Shown one piece after another: positions 1-11,368 of a stretch of 64,000 nucleotides of DNA. Every line of letters begins with the position of its first letter. Within the stretch, counting starts at the first letter, position 1. The position numbers and the translations under genes were made by a program. The notes below the pieces were generated by a model that worked only from the letters and a program-made list of their open reading frames with translations, ran no database searches and had not been told where the DNA came from. This stretch comes from Theobroma cacao (lineage: Eukaryota > Streptophyta > Magnoliopsida > Malvales > Malvaceae), in NCBI RefSeq assembly GCF_000208745.1, contig NC_030856.1:19141067-19205066 (forward strand). Reading direction: 5' to 3'.

Positions 1-493
1 TGTTAAATGTTTTGAATACTTGGCTACGTGTGCTACTGTATGTAAGAATTTATTGTGCGTTTACGCTATAAAAATTATTTACGTAACATTCTATAAAAAT
101 TGTTTTATGAGAAATTAGAATATTTTATTCATTATTTTTATTTTATTCCATTAGCTATAATTTCACTTTAAATAAATGTTTTAGATATCTAAACTTATTT
201 TTGGTTATGAAATGTGTAAATTTCTCTCATATACTACATTTTAGCTTACTCTGAAATTTTTGGAAAAAATAACCAAAATACCCCTGTGTAGTTGAAACTT
301 CTCTTTGGCTGTTTTTGAATTGAAATTAGTTCATATCACTTTAAAACATGAATTTAGTAACTAATACTCATAGGGGAAGCGAGAAAACTAATGTTAAGCT
401 TTACGAGGTTTCGATTGGCATTTTGGGTAATGAATGTCTATCGGGACGTCGCGGCAGTTTTCACGGGCTCGATGGGAGTTCTGAGTCACGACA
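1..493 (+). repeat. 5' LTR, 3' portion only
   Basis: The sequence matches 6964-7429 almost base for base and ends in ...GTCACGACA, followed by the primer site. Only the last 493 bases of an LTR of about 2975 bases are inside the window. The matching 3' LTR lacks about 35 bases around a single N at 7192 that are present here (about 231-265). Confidence 0.9.
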
Positions 494-500
494 ATTCAAG

Positions 501-512
501 TGGTACCAGAGC
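501..512 (+). promoter_or_regulatory. Primer binding site (tRNA-iMet type)
   Basis: TGGTACCAGAGC lies 7 bases after the 5' LTR end. It differs by one base from the usual plant initiator-Met site TGGTATCAGAGC, which is present at 17758, 23154 and 43654. Minus-strand DNA synthesis would start here. Confidence 0.85.
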
Positions 513-685
513 TTTTGGTTTTAAATATCAAAGCTTTTGGGTTTATAGTTATTTTAAAGTTGTTTTAAAATTTACAGTGTCAGTGTGGCCCTGAGTTAAG
601 TTAGGTTAGATTGAATAGAATGCATGTATTTGCATGTAGATCCTGAGGTTGTTTAAACTTGCCTTATTCCTTCTTATAAATTATC

Positions 686-1470
686 ATGCCTCCTCGACGT
701 AAACACCCACCTCTCACTAGATCGGTTGGGAGGGGAAGAGGTCGTTCTCAATATCTTCATCTATATCCTATAGAGGGGGAATCAACTGTATCTACTATTC
801 GGGCAGCACCTGCTGCTAAGCAGACTAAGACTCCTCCACATCCTCCACCTCCTACGCCACCTACTAGTATTCCTGCCATGCCTCTTGAGGCAGTTCAGGC
901 ACTGGCAGTCTTTTTTACTGCTATTGTTGTCCAAGCTCAGGCTGGTCAAGCTTTTCCTACAGTTCCTCCAACTGCTCCTTCAGTACCACCACCCCCACCT
1001 CCTGTCCCACCACCAGTGCTACATGTTTCTATTTCTAATAAGCTTAAAGAGGCTAGGCAACATGGTTGCGTTTTTTTTATGGGTGAGTCAGACGCAACCG
1101 TAGCTAAAGAGGTGGTGCAAATGGCTTTAAACGTTGAGAAGCTTGCGAATGAAAATAGGAGAATGCGAGCTGAGTTGCCAAAAAGGAGAAATTTGAGTGT
1201 ATCTTCTAGTCATCCACCAAAAAGGGGCAAAGACTCATCTGTTTTAGGAAGTACTACTACTATTTCAATAACATCTTCCCGACCTCCATTTTCACAAACA
1301 CAGCGAAGGCCTTCGAGATTTAACATATCTGCGATGACTATTTCTGGGAAGAGTTAGGAGGTTCTGATAGATGTAGAAATTGTGGGAGATATCATGTTGG
1401 GCCGTGTAGAGGGCCTGTACGATGTTTTTATTATGGTCAGTCGGGTCACATTAGGAAAGATTGCCCATAG
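686..1470 (+). pseudogene. gag: Gypsy gag remnant with in-frame core deletion and frameshifted CCHC knuckle
   Basis: The ATG at 686 opens a 223-codon ORF starting MPPRRKHPPLTRSVGRGRGR, followed by a Pro-rich segment (about residues 50-115) as in the gags at 23345 and 43846. Compared with the copy at 23345, about 130 codons of the gag core are missing between the DATVAK stretch and the VVQMAL stretch (near base 1110), and the frame is kept. The ORF stops at 1355-1357 after an apparent one-base loss. In the next frame a knuckle follows (Cys codons at 1372 and 1423) reading CFYYGQSGHIRKDC, where the second Cys is Tyr, and it ends at 1470. Gag normally forms the virus-like particle; without its core this product probably could not. 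No pol follows. Confidence 0.85.
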
Positions 1471-4443
1471 TTAGGTTAGGCAACGGTAGCTGCTCCATCT
1501 CCACCAACTCGTACGGATATTCAGAGGAGAGATTCCTCTAGATTACAACCAAGACAGGGATGATTTTGACCTACCACCAAGGGTAGATTAAATATGTTGA
1601 AATTAGTGTTCTAATAAAGTACATATGATAGAAAAGCTAGTTTTGTAAATTGTAGTTTCCATGATCATGAAACTCTTGAACTAATAATAAAATAAGCATA
1701 AGAGGTTGATTCAGGTGGATTAATTTCATGACGATTTTAAGTTGAAGTGATTAGACTATATGAGTTGTAAGACAAAGAAGACCAGTAGTTGTGAATACTA
1801 AGGAATTGTGGAACACTAGAAAACAATGAATAATTATGTGTGTGGTGTCATACGTATATGGTGAAGTCACTATACAATATGGAAAGAGTATTCTCAAGTG
1901 GGATTTATTGACTGATGATAAGTGGTGTGCAATCTGAGATACATGTAGCTAAGAATAAATTTGGAGATTTTTGCTTAAGCAAACTAGTACTAAATGTTAT
2001 GGTAAAGATATATGAATGTTAGTGGCAAAATAAATACGTTAAATCAATGTTCGGATCGCGCACTTGTGATAGAAAGTTAGTCTTGCTAATTGTGGTATAG
2101 ACTCAAAGGGAAGCCACACGATTGTGAATAATTGAGGTAGTAGCTTTAAAGGTAGAAGAGTAGCTGGGATAAAGTGAATTCAAACAGTTGCAACGCCATA
2201 GTACTGACTATCAAACGCTGTCGCGTTAAGAACCCCTAATGGCTAGAAAGCATGAGCAAACTGTGAACTGCATAAAGATTGAAGTCACGAGTTAGAAAAT
2301 GATCATTGGTTTTGATGTTGAGTTTCGTTATTGGGAGTCTTAAGTGCATTAGGGGAGTGTTAAGATGAATAATGTGTTGACTAAAGTCAAATCTTAAGAA
2401 ATAAAGTAAACCTTGTAAAAGGTTAAAGAGAAAGTGAGGGAAAGGTTAGATGAATATATGAGATATTGATAAGAGATGTCAATACCAAGTGATAAGAGTG
2501 TGAATGAAGATTTCAAGAATGATATAGCAAATGAGTTTCTATAAATATTGTTACAAGAATTTACAAATCTTGTCTTGACTTTGTTGAAAAGAAAGGATTA
2601 GTGACAACACAAGTAAACTATGTGGTATGTTAGAAACCCTTGGAGATAAGTATAAGCATGAGTAGTTAAGCATGCATGTAAATATTTTGGTGAGCAAGTG
2701 CATGCCTTTATGGAAATGATATACTTGGAGTATGAAAGAGCAAATAAGTGATTAAGTGTTTCAAAAATGTTTAAACACCTTTGAGAAAGAATTATAAATT
2801 ATACGATATGAGTATAAGATGTGTGATTTTAAAACTTGCTAAGGAGCCAAACGGCTAAGTCACGAGTTAAGTGATCACCTACTGTGAGACATAAGTTTAA
2901 AATAGATATCCCCAAGGAAATACTCAAGACAAGTTCTGCCATGGATCTCGTGAAAGCAAACACTAAGTTATGTGGTTATAAAAAAGGAAGTTGTAAGCTG
3001 AGAGTGATATTAGTATTAATATTGAAACGTACTTGACGAGAATCTAGTTTCAAGTCTTGTAATTTCAAGTATAATTTGTAAATTGGTTAAGGAAGAATGA
3101 TGTTATATTCGTATAAAAGAGTGGAACAAAAGATGATAGAAGTTGACCTTGATAATGAAGTCGGATAATGAAACTTTCCTAATACATTATGGAAATTAGA
3201 ATTCTAAAATGCTTGAGGCAACATGATTCAAATGAGTATGAGTTTTAAGTGACAAATCAATATCGGAATGCAAGAAGGATACAAGGTAATGTAGAGGCAT
3301 GAAGGATAATCGAGGAAAAAGGATGACACTTAGGAATTGTGTTATTGCATAAGATGCAATGATCAAGTTAAGATAAATATTTGAGGCATCAATGGGATTA
3401 TAAAGCATACACGCATAATAGATTATAATTCAATGGAGATGACATTGTGATGCAATGATATATAGTACAAGGAAACTTAAGCATATAATTGGAAATGATC
3501 AAAAGAGAGTATAAGTATGTAAATGATGTGGAACTATGCACAGGCATGATGAGAATTTGTATGAATTATGAAGATTATTCTATTGAATCTTGGTTATGGA
3601 TGGGAATGAACAAAAAGAAATTAGTCTGAGGGCATTTGAAAACAGAGACCCGTATACATGATGAGGAATATGGACATTTGAATGTGCGTGTATACGTATG
3701 TGTGGAGTTAGTGATGTACTCAACTAAAATGAAGAATGGTTTTAGTGGTTCGAGATTTGAACTCAATATATTTGATGAGTTGTATAGATAATGTAATGAT
3801 CAAGAATCTTATCAAAAGTCGATTTACGGTGACCTAAGGAATTTTGGGGAAATAGTTAAGGGAATGTAATCTATAGTGCGATTAAGCCATATGAGATGGA
3901 TTAAAAGGATTAAGAAGATTAAAATTTCCTAAATGCAAGGTAAACATGAAGTATGTGGAAATAATTGAAGCCATTAATCTTTCCTAACACTGAGGATATG
4001 TACAGGAATGAGTATAGCGTGTTAATGATGTTGTAAACTACACAATAGTGTATAAGGATAGGATGAATGAATGAAAGTTGAGAAATTTGATATGGAATGA
4101 AGTAATAAGATAGTGATTGGTATACCTAAATAAGTATAAAATGCGATCAAAATTGGTATGATTGAGATGGAGTTATGGTTCAAGTTTAATGATAGTAATA
4201 GAAGCATGCTTGATGTCTCGATATAAGAGATCATAATTGTGAAGGTTACTGTTCATCTGATTTTAAAGGATAATAATAGACATAAGTGAAGTACTTGAGT
4301 TGAATTGGAGGTAAATGAGGTGAACAAATCGAAATTCCCTATAAAAGGGAAGACATAAGAAGTTAAGCATTAGATGAGAAAACAATACCCCCACCTTTTC
4401 TTTGAGTTCCGTAAATGAAATTTTGTGGTCAAAATTTTATTTT
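1471..4443 (+). other. Non-coding interior of the gag-only element
   Basis: About 3 kb with no ORF that looks real on either strand; reverse ORFs at 3196-3408, 3575-3766 and 4022-4234 have no recognisable motif. The plus strand is poor in C. Counted by eye, the 60 bases from 2461 hold 4 C and 14 G, and the 60 from 3481 hold 4 C and 14 G. The last 80 bases resemble the end of gypsy pol and its 3' UTR (compare 28150-28250). No protease, RT, RNase H or integrase motif was found. Confidence 0.7.
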
Positions 4444-4453
4444 AAGGGGGGTA
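4444..4453 (+). promoter_or_regulatory. Polypurine tract
   Basis: AAGGGGGGTA lies directly before the 3' LTR start (TGCTACC at 4455), after a TTTTATTTT run. The same arrangement occurs at 28241 and 54869. It primes plus-strand DNA synthesis. Confidence 0.85.
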
Positions 4454-4454
4454 G

Positions 4455-7429
4455 TGCTACCAAGCCTGGCTCTACAATATGTTTATTATGCCATTCCTAC
4501 ATAAGAATGCATGTTTGCTTACTTGGGTATCTCAAAAATCGTCAAAAAATGGCAATGTACCAAATGGTACAATTAAGTTGAATTAAGCCTCGAACTAGAC
4601 CAAATAGATATTTTAAGATGAAATTGAGAATTTTTAAAACCTCAGAATGACTTAAAATGGTGATTCAGAGTTCGAAGATCGATTTGGAGTCAAATTGGAA
4701 TTTTCATGACCTAGGGGCAAAATGGTCATTTTGCCACCCGAGGTTAAGATGTGAGTGTTGGATGAAATTTTTTACTAAGATTGATCATTTGGAGTATAAT
4801 TTGAGTTTAAAAAGTGAAGAAGTTTAATTTCGGCATTTTTTCGAGGATAAGGGCAAAATAGTCATTTTGCCACCTTAGAGGCAAAATTATAATTTTACAG
4901 CACCCAACACTTGTCATGCCCATGGATTTCAGCCATTAGCATTTTATATCATGGATAATTGAAGGGTTTTATGTGGTGGTGGAAGAAAGCTTAATTATTA
5001 AGTTTTAAACATGGACCAATAACATGGTGACAAGTGTCAAGCTTAGATTATTTTATTATTTGGCTTTAAAAATCAATCCATGACCCTCCCAATTCATTTC
5101 TCTTGGTTGGCCAAAGGAAGAAAAGGGAAGAAAAGAAGAAGAACAAAAACCTAGCTAAGAAATTCAAGAGAAATTCACAAAATTTCAAAGAATGAAGTGC
5201 CAAAAGGTAAGATTTTTCAATTCTAGCTTGTGATCTACCTTTCCTATGCATTCTTTTTCCATTTTCCATGGTTGAGAATCAAGTTTGCATGAGGATACCT
5301 TTGCTGGCTGGACATGGGGGGAGGAGTTTTGAACTTGGATTTGGTTAGATTTCAATATATTCTAGTGTTTTTAGTTAGTTAGTGATGTGAAACATGAAAA
5401 GCAAACAAGAAAAATTCATTTTCTTCCGTCACCCTCCATTGGCCGAATCTTCCCTACCGTGTGTTGATGGTTGAATTGATTTTATTTCAAGTGATTTGGT
5501 TAGGAATTAATGATTTATGGTGTAAAAATCAAGTGGAAAAAACCATAGTGCTCATGCGCCCACCATGGCCGAAATTCCCAAGAAGAAATGTGAAGATGAT
5601 CTTGCTAAATTTTATGTTACTTGACTTGAGTTTGATGATTTGGAGTAGTAGGAGAGAAATGGAGTTATTTGGAGTTAAATTGGACATATTGGCCAATTAA
5701 TTGGGTGATAGATCGAATTGGGCCAATATCGTTTTATTTAGGTACACAATTGAATTTATGTAAAACACCGTGTTTAGACGATGATTCGAACAATTCACAT
5801 TCCATTTCATGCATTAGTATAGAGCCTGAATTAGTTTTATAATAGTTTAGTACAAATGTAGTAAATGGCTTATTGTGCATTATGTCTAGGTGGTGAACTT
5901 TCTGGCAAAAGTAAAAAGATAATACCCGAGGATCAAGAATCGGAATACTCGGAACTCGATTTCCATTATAGTAAGTAACCTTATCATCATCTTGATTATC
6001 TGAAGTGAATTTGAATTCATTTTTGTGATTTGATAGAAAAATGAGTGTAAATGGTAAATCTTTATGTTTTATAAGCAAAATGTGATTAAATGAAATGATT
6101 TTATAAATTGTCTTGAAATTGAATGATGGTTTTGAAAATGGAGTAATTAGAGACTAGTTGCTGTGTTATAAATCATAGTTTGAATTGAATGGCTTATGAT
6201 AATGTGGGAATGAATGGCTGGATGGGTATTTGTGTTGAAAATGTATAAACTGTTGTTTGCCTTGATAGGCTGGATAATGATAAAATTGCCATGTCACGTT
6301 GTTGAATTTTTATTGAATTGGTGGGTTATAGATTGGTCACTGCAGTGGCGGGTTCTATGGACCAGCCTATTAGAGGGGCACGAAATTCGGCTATATTCTT
6401 ACCTCGGCCAGAGAGACATGTAGGGTAACTCCTAAGGTAAAACTTTAGAGTTCACTTCAGGCCAAACCACCACGTGAGGGTGAACTCAGCCAACGCCAAG
6501 GAACGGTTTTGTTTTCAAAATAAAAACATGATTTATGCATATATGACTTTTTAACAGCCTTGCCGGACTCGGTTGGGATAACCCCAGGCCAAGGTATCCC
6601 TGACAACTAAGTATGAGAATGATTTTGGCACAAGCCAAGCTTTTCAGGAAATCATAAGCCTCGTTGTTTATTTGGGTGAAATGAATCTATTTTATCTTAT
6701 TAAAATGAGTTCGAAATGTTGTGAATCATTTTTATGCTAATCTATTTTATTTGTCTCCATTTACTCAGCTTTAGATATTTTAGATGATATTTGTTTACTC
6801 ACTGGGATTATATAATTTGACCACCCTCATTTCCACCCATTTCAAGCTTAGGATAGTCGGTAGATAGCTCATTTCGTTGAAGGCTACAGTTGGACTTGCA
6901 TCCTCAAAAACTATAGCTTCAAAGCCTTCATCACTTTTAGTCATTCGGCGGCCCACATGTCATTGTTAAATGTTTTGAATACCTGGCTACGTGTGCTACT
7001 GTATGTAGGAATTTATTTTGTTTTTACACTATAAAAATTATTTATGTAACATTCTATAAAAATTGTTTTATGAGAAATTGGAATATTTTATTCATTATTT
7101 TTATTTTATTCCATTTGCTATAATTTCACTTTAAATGAATGTTTTAGATATCTAAACTTATTTTTAGTTATGAAATGTGTAAATTTCTCTCNTTTAGAAA
7201 AAAATGACCAAACTATCCCTGTGTAGTTGAAACTTCTCTTTGACTGTTTTTGAATTGAAATTGGTTCATATTACTTTAAAACATGATTTTAGTAGCTAAT
7301 ACTCGCAGGGGAAGTGAGAAAACTGATGTTAAGCCTTGTGAGATTTCAATTGGCATTCGGGTAATGAATGTCTATCGGGGACATCGCGGGCGGTTGTCAC
7401 GGGCTCGATGGGAGTTTCGAGTCGTGACA
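4455..7429 (+). repeat. 3' LTR of the gag-only gypsy element (family F1, 2975 bp)
   Basis: Begins TGCTACCAAGCC and ends GTCGTGACA. The long U3 has two GGCAAAAT-N4-ATTTTGCC inverted repeats (4716-4735, 4852-4871). The 3' part from about 5950 contains blocks shared with the other gypsy LTRs here: GGCGGGTTCTATGGACCAGC, the CCAAGGAACGG block, CCTTG...CAAGG and TTTGTTTACTCACTGGGATT. Minus-strand ORFs inside (for example 5734-6078) show no protein motif. A single N stands at 7192. A solo copy of this family occurs on the other strand between 39410 and 62218. Confidence 0.9.
6448..6594 (+). other. Conserved stem-loop module in the LTR
   Basis: GAGTTCAC at 6448-6455 can pair with GTGAACTC at 6480-6487, and CCTTG at 6558-6562 with CAAGG at 6590-6594. 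Equivalents occur in the family F2 LTR (30454-30461 with 30482-30489) and the family F3 LTR (61153-61159 with 61186-61192; 61266-61270 with 61296-61300). The pairing and its conservation are seen. A role in the RNA (packaging, dimerisation or translation) is inference. Confidence 0.5.
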
Positions 7430-7585
7430 AATCTCATGTACTTCATCCAATTAGACTCATAACTCATTATAATTGATGTCTTATTGATGAAGAAAAAGCT
7501 CTAATCATTCAATATGAATTATATCGTTGCATGATTGGAATCAAGCCTTGACTAATCTTAATTGGCTACAAGGCTTATCCCAACA
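7430..7585 (-). repeat. Copia-type LTR start, reverse strand, truncated
   Basis: Read on the minus strand it begins TGTTGGGATAAGCC at 7585, preceded by a purine-rich GCCAGTGGAGAA (7586-7597), as expected for a polypurine tract next to a 3' LTR. It is cut at 7429/7430 by the gypsy insertion. It is the inverted partner of 9099-9253. Confidence 0.55.
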
Positions 7586-9098
7586 TTCTCCACTGGCATA
7601 AAGCCAATTGCTACCTCATGACAATGCGGGATCCAATCTATTTAGCAACTCCATCTTTTTATAAGCTTGTTTGTGCCATGTAATGTGGTTAATTGCTCTT
7701 ATCCTTGTGATGTCACAATATCTTGTCATATTTCAATATTTAGATTTAATGAGACCCAAGTTCTTGGTATGGCTCCATTGTTATATTAACAATGTCTAGA
7801 ACCCTTTATTAGTTCAGTGAGCTAATGATCTAAATATCCTCCTACTCGAGCCTTTAATAGGATGTATATCACCTTATTTATTTACATGTTCATAGTCCTT
7901 TTCTAACTTTGGAACCATTTGAACTTGACTATGCTTTATGCATCACATGCATTTTGTCACTCGATATTGTGCCATCCGCCACTTATTAAAACTTGGCATT
8001 TTCTTTATACACATATTACATCTTATGTAATTGGATCAATAAAGAACTATACTATGCACTAACATATTCTATTACATCTAACTCTTTGGATCTCATTAAA
8101 TAGAATAAAGTGCAAAATTCCATTAAATCATATTTAGTAGATTCATTTAATATGAATAATACATCTCAATGTATCTTACTAAATCCATGGAGTTCTCATA
8201 CAATTATATTGATTATGCAACTTAATGCAAAATCTCTAGTATTGAATTCCAATGTAACATAGTAATATTAAGAAATTATTTTCTTAATGTCATCATGCTC
8301 CCATTAAATCCAAAATTTTTTGTGAGAGTAATATTCAAACTCTTTTGAATATTCCATGAAGTTACATACATGCATTCCAATGCATGCCTGGAATTGTATT
8401 GGTCTTAGAATACCATTATGGGCTTAATGTATTGGAGAAGCATGGACTAAATCATATCACAATATGATTTTGCTTTATTCTTTTGAATAAACATCTCTAT
8501 GTTCTATCATGAAAAGGTTCCATCTTCACATGAATTGACATTCATTCCTTTGATCAATTAATCACAAACTCAAACGATCTTATACTAAGATTTTATCTTA
8601 AGTAAGGTCACTCGATTAGTTGATTAACCTTAATTGATTAATTTTATTTTAATCAAACTAATTTGGCATAAATCATAATTTATAATTGATCAAATACCAT
8701 TGTAAGGAGAAATATGAATGTGGATAATAATAAATCAAGATAATTATTCCAAATAATTATCTAAACATAAAACATTAAAATTTAATATCCAAATGCTTAA
8801 TATAAAATGTTTCACAAGCCATCCATATGGCAATAAATGTCAAAACATTTAACCAAATTATCCAAAAAATCAAATCATAAGTTTAAATAGGAGCACATCC
8901 ATCCATATGTAGCATCTAATTTTCTATGTAGTCAATCAATGTGGTCACCTCCTCAGCTAAAATCCTACTCATCTTTGTCCTTAGTCTCTGTAATATGTCA
9001 TACATATTAGAACCAACATAAGTATATCATAACAAATGGTACTTGAATTAGAAACTTCTTCTTCTTGGTCATAGTAGTTAAGTACTCCTTGCAATTTC
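7586..9098. other. AT-rich spacer between inverted LTR starts, no ORF
   Basis: About 1.5 kb with no ORF of note. By position it would be the interior of the minus-strand copia-like element whose 3' LTR start lies at 7585, or a degraded non-autonomous derivative. I see no gag or pol motif and cannot name the family. Confidence 0.4.
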
Positions 9099-10047
9099 TA
9101 TTGGGGTAAGCCCTATAGCCAAGTGGGATTAGTTAAGGCTTGATTCCAATCATGCAATAGTATCATTCATGTTGAATTATTAGAGGTTTTCCTTCATAAT
9201 AAGACATCAATTATAATGAGTTATAAGTCTAATTGGATTAAGTCCATGAGATTAATATGAGATCCTTATGCATCAAAGCATAATCTCAAAATGTTCTTGG
9301 TCAATGTATCATTGAAACTGGACATCAATGATGCTTAGAGACTAGTATATCCTATGTTCCTTACTTTGGAAGTACACAATCGTTCTCGTAGATTGAAGTA
9401 TAGAGATCTTAGAACTAGAATATAGGTGCTTGCCTAAGAGAGTAAGTTCACTGGACATGATCTGCCATGAAAAGTGCATTTGGTAATACACTCAAGTGTC
9501 TATGCAACATTTCTCATGTGCCAGTCATGTAAATACTCCCCAGACTTGAGACACTAGGTTGTTTTATATGTGGAGTGCTATGCTTTGATTTCATCTCTAC
9601 GGGTGCCTAACCAAAAATGCCAAAGCAGGATGCTTTTGGGTATAGTATGAAGCATGTGAAGGTAAATGATTGGTCAAGATAGGAATCATCACCTTAAGTG
9701 TTTTAGAGGACATATCCTATCAGTTCTTGATTAACATTTGCTTATTGAAGTCTTTGGCCAAGGCGACATGGAGATTATGAAAAAGGTTTCATAACTCTTT
9801 ATAAAGATAATGCTATAATTGCAGGAACGAATATGGAGGTCAATAAGAGTAGACATTGTACCAAGATCTTATTAGATATGAGATATATGATAAGGGAATG
9901 AATTATATGATAGACTATACACTAAAAGGTTGTCAAAGAACCCTTTGACTCTCCTAACAATTTGGTGGCCATGATACATTGCTAGGTGCCAATTTTGGTC
10001 TATGGAATTGATTATAAATTAAGTCATTAATCAATTCCATTGCCAAC
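9099..10047 (+). repeat. Copia-type LTR fragment, forward strand
   Basis: Begins TATTGGGGTAAGCC, and its first 155 bases are the inverted counterpart of 7430-7585. The rest (9254-10047) has no ORF and ends where copia element E2 begins. No primer site is seen, so the LTR is probably truncated by that insertion. Confidence 0.45.
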
Positions 10048-11310
10048 TATTGGCTCTATAAATTTTTTATGATAATAAAACATTCCCACTCATTAATGTC
10101 TAACTATACTGCTTGAGTGTGCAGGATGACAATGTATGTCAATAATAAATTAATCATTGAAAAGCAAATATCAAAACTCAAAAGAATAAAGGAGTTTCAA
10201 ATGAGCCACAAATAGAAGCCTATTAGTCAAATAACCAAGGAAGTTAGTCAGCTAAAGTCCAAAAGTGAAATTGACTGCTTCAAAGATAATAAACTCTTAA
10301 TCGGTTAAAATTTTACTTCACCGAGTAACGGTGTAAAGCAGATTGCGTGACAGAGAAGATTTAATCAACTAAGAAGTATGGTTAGCCAACTAAAAGCTCA
10401 CGGTTAAAAATTTAATTGTGAGACAAAGAAGACTTAGTCGACTAAGAAGTATTGTTAACCACTAAGAGCTCATTGCCAGAAAATTTGATTACAGGACAGA
10501 AAAGACTTAATCGACTAAGAAGCATGGTTAGTCCACTAAGAGCACACTGTCTAAAAATTTGAATTTGAATGCTTAAAGACAGACTAACAACTAGGATTGA
10601 CTTTAAATTGTTTCCAACGATCTGAAGCTGTCAAAATCCATTAGAGTTGGTTTTTCAAGTATAAAAGACATCCCTAATGGCTAAGAAAAAGATTAAATGC
10701 TTCCAAGATAAAAAAAAAGCTAAAAAATAGCAAAAATTCTCTCAACTCTTCTTGCTTTTCTCTCTAATCTTTGTAATAGAGTTTAACACTTCATCTTGTA
10801 CCATTCACATCAGGTTAATGATAATAGGAACCTTTTTATCTGTTCTCCTTGATTACTTGGAGTGTGTGAGTCACTTTAAGAGGATTAATCAAGCTTGGGT
10901 TAGCTTGATTGGTTTTATAGGTTCTAACTCAACTTAAGAAAAGTTAGATTTGGGTTTTGATTGATCTTGGGAAAACCAATTGTTAAAGGTTGTGGCTAAG
11001 CCTGTGAAAAGCCATTGTAAAAGCTTTGTGGAAGCTTGCGAATTCCACTGTTTATAGTGATTTTGTTTGAAAATCCTTAATTAGAAGATTAAGGTAGTGG
11101 ATGTAGGTCAAAGAGACCGAACCACTATAAATCTTTGTGCATTGTCTACCCGCTTTTATGTTTCATTTCATCCTTCTTTAAATCATTCTTTCATTTGGCA
11201 TTTAACTTCTCATCATTGACCTTTAACTAGCCCCCAATTAGAAGTCGAGTTTAATGACATTCACAAAGTGTTATTCACCCCCCCTCTAACACACTTTTTT
11301 GGGAGCAACA
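10048..11310 (+). repeat. 5' LTR of copia E2 (1263 bp)
   Basis: Starts TATTGGCTCTATAA (compare TGTTGGCTCCATTA at 16568) and ends GGGAGCAACA, giving the TGTTGG...CCAACA type of ends with mutations. It holds an array of about 70-bp repeats built around TTAGTCGACTAA-like palindromes (10330-10550; perfect CTTAGTCGACTAAG at 10433-10446). The end region CACCCCCCTCTAACACA is shared with E4. The ORF at 10752-10937 lies inside the LTR and shows no protein motif. Confidence 0.85.
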
Positions 11311-11312
11311 AG

Positions 11313-11324
11313 TGGAATCAGAGC
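11313..11324 (+). promoter_or_regulatory. Primer binding site of copia E2
   Basis: TGGAATCAGAGC lies two bases after the LTR end and has one mismatch to the initiator-Met site TGGTATCAGAGC. Confidence 0.8.
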
Positions 11325-11368
11325 CTAATCCTCATTCTTAAGGTTTAACACCGTTAGGGAATATCCAA

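Larger units (their letters stand above)
1..7429 (+). mobile_element. Ty3/gypsy gag-only element (TR-GAG/LARD-like), 5' end outside window
   Basis: LTR retrotransposon entering from the left edge. Seen: a partial 5' LTR (1-493) repeated at 6964-7429, a tRNA-Met-type primer site at 501-512, one gag-like ORF (686-1357), about 3 kb with no recognisable pol, a polypurine tract at 4444-4453 and a complete 3' LTR (4455-7429) with TG...CA ends. The bases just before the polypurine tract resemble the end of the chromodomain-type pol of the gypsy elements at 20411-31124 and 40892-57100, so it looks like a derivative of that lineage that lost protease, RT and integrase. It would need those proteins in trans. 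It inserted into an older copia-like LTR that resumes at 7430. The left target duplication is outside the window. Confidence 0.85.

Noticed and set aside
3196..4234. Several 63-70-codon minus-strand ORFs in the gag-only element
   Set aside because: Expected from a C-poor plus strand. They are Leu/Ile/Ser-rich by composition and have no motif.
5734..6078. 114-codon minus-strand ORF
   Set aside because: Lies inside the F1 LTR. The reverse-strand solo copy of the same LTR shows shifts across it, and no protein motif is visible.
7586..9098. Possible host gene in the stretch without LTR elements
   Set aside because: No ORF above about 60 codons, no exon-like pattern, and LTR-like starts on both sides.
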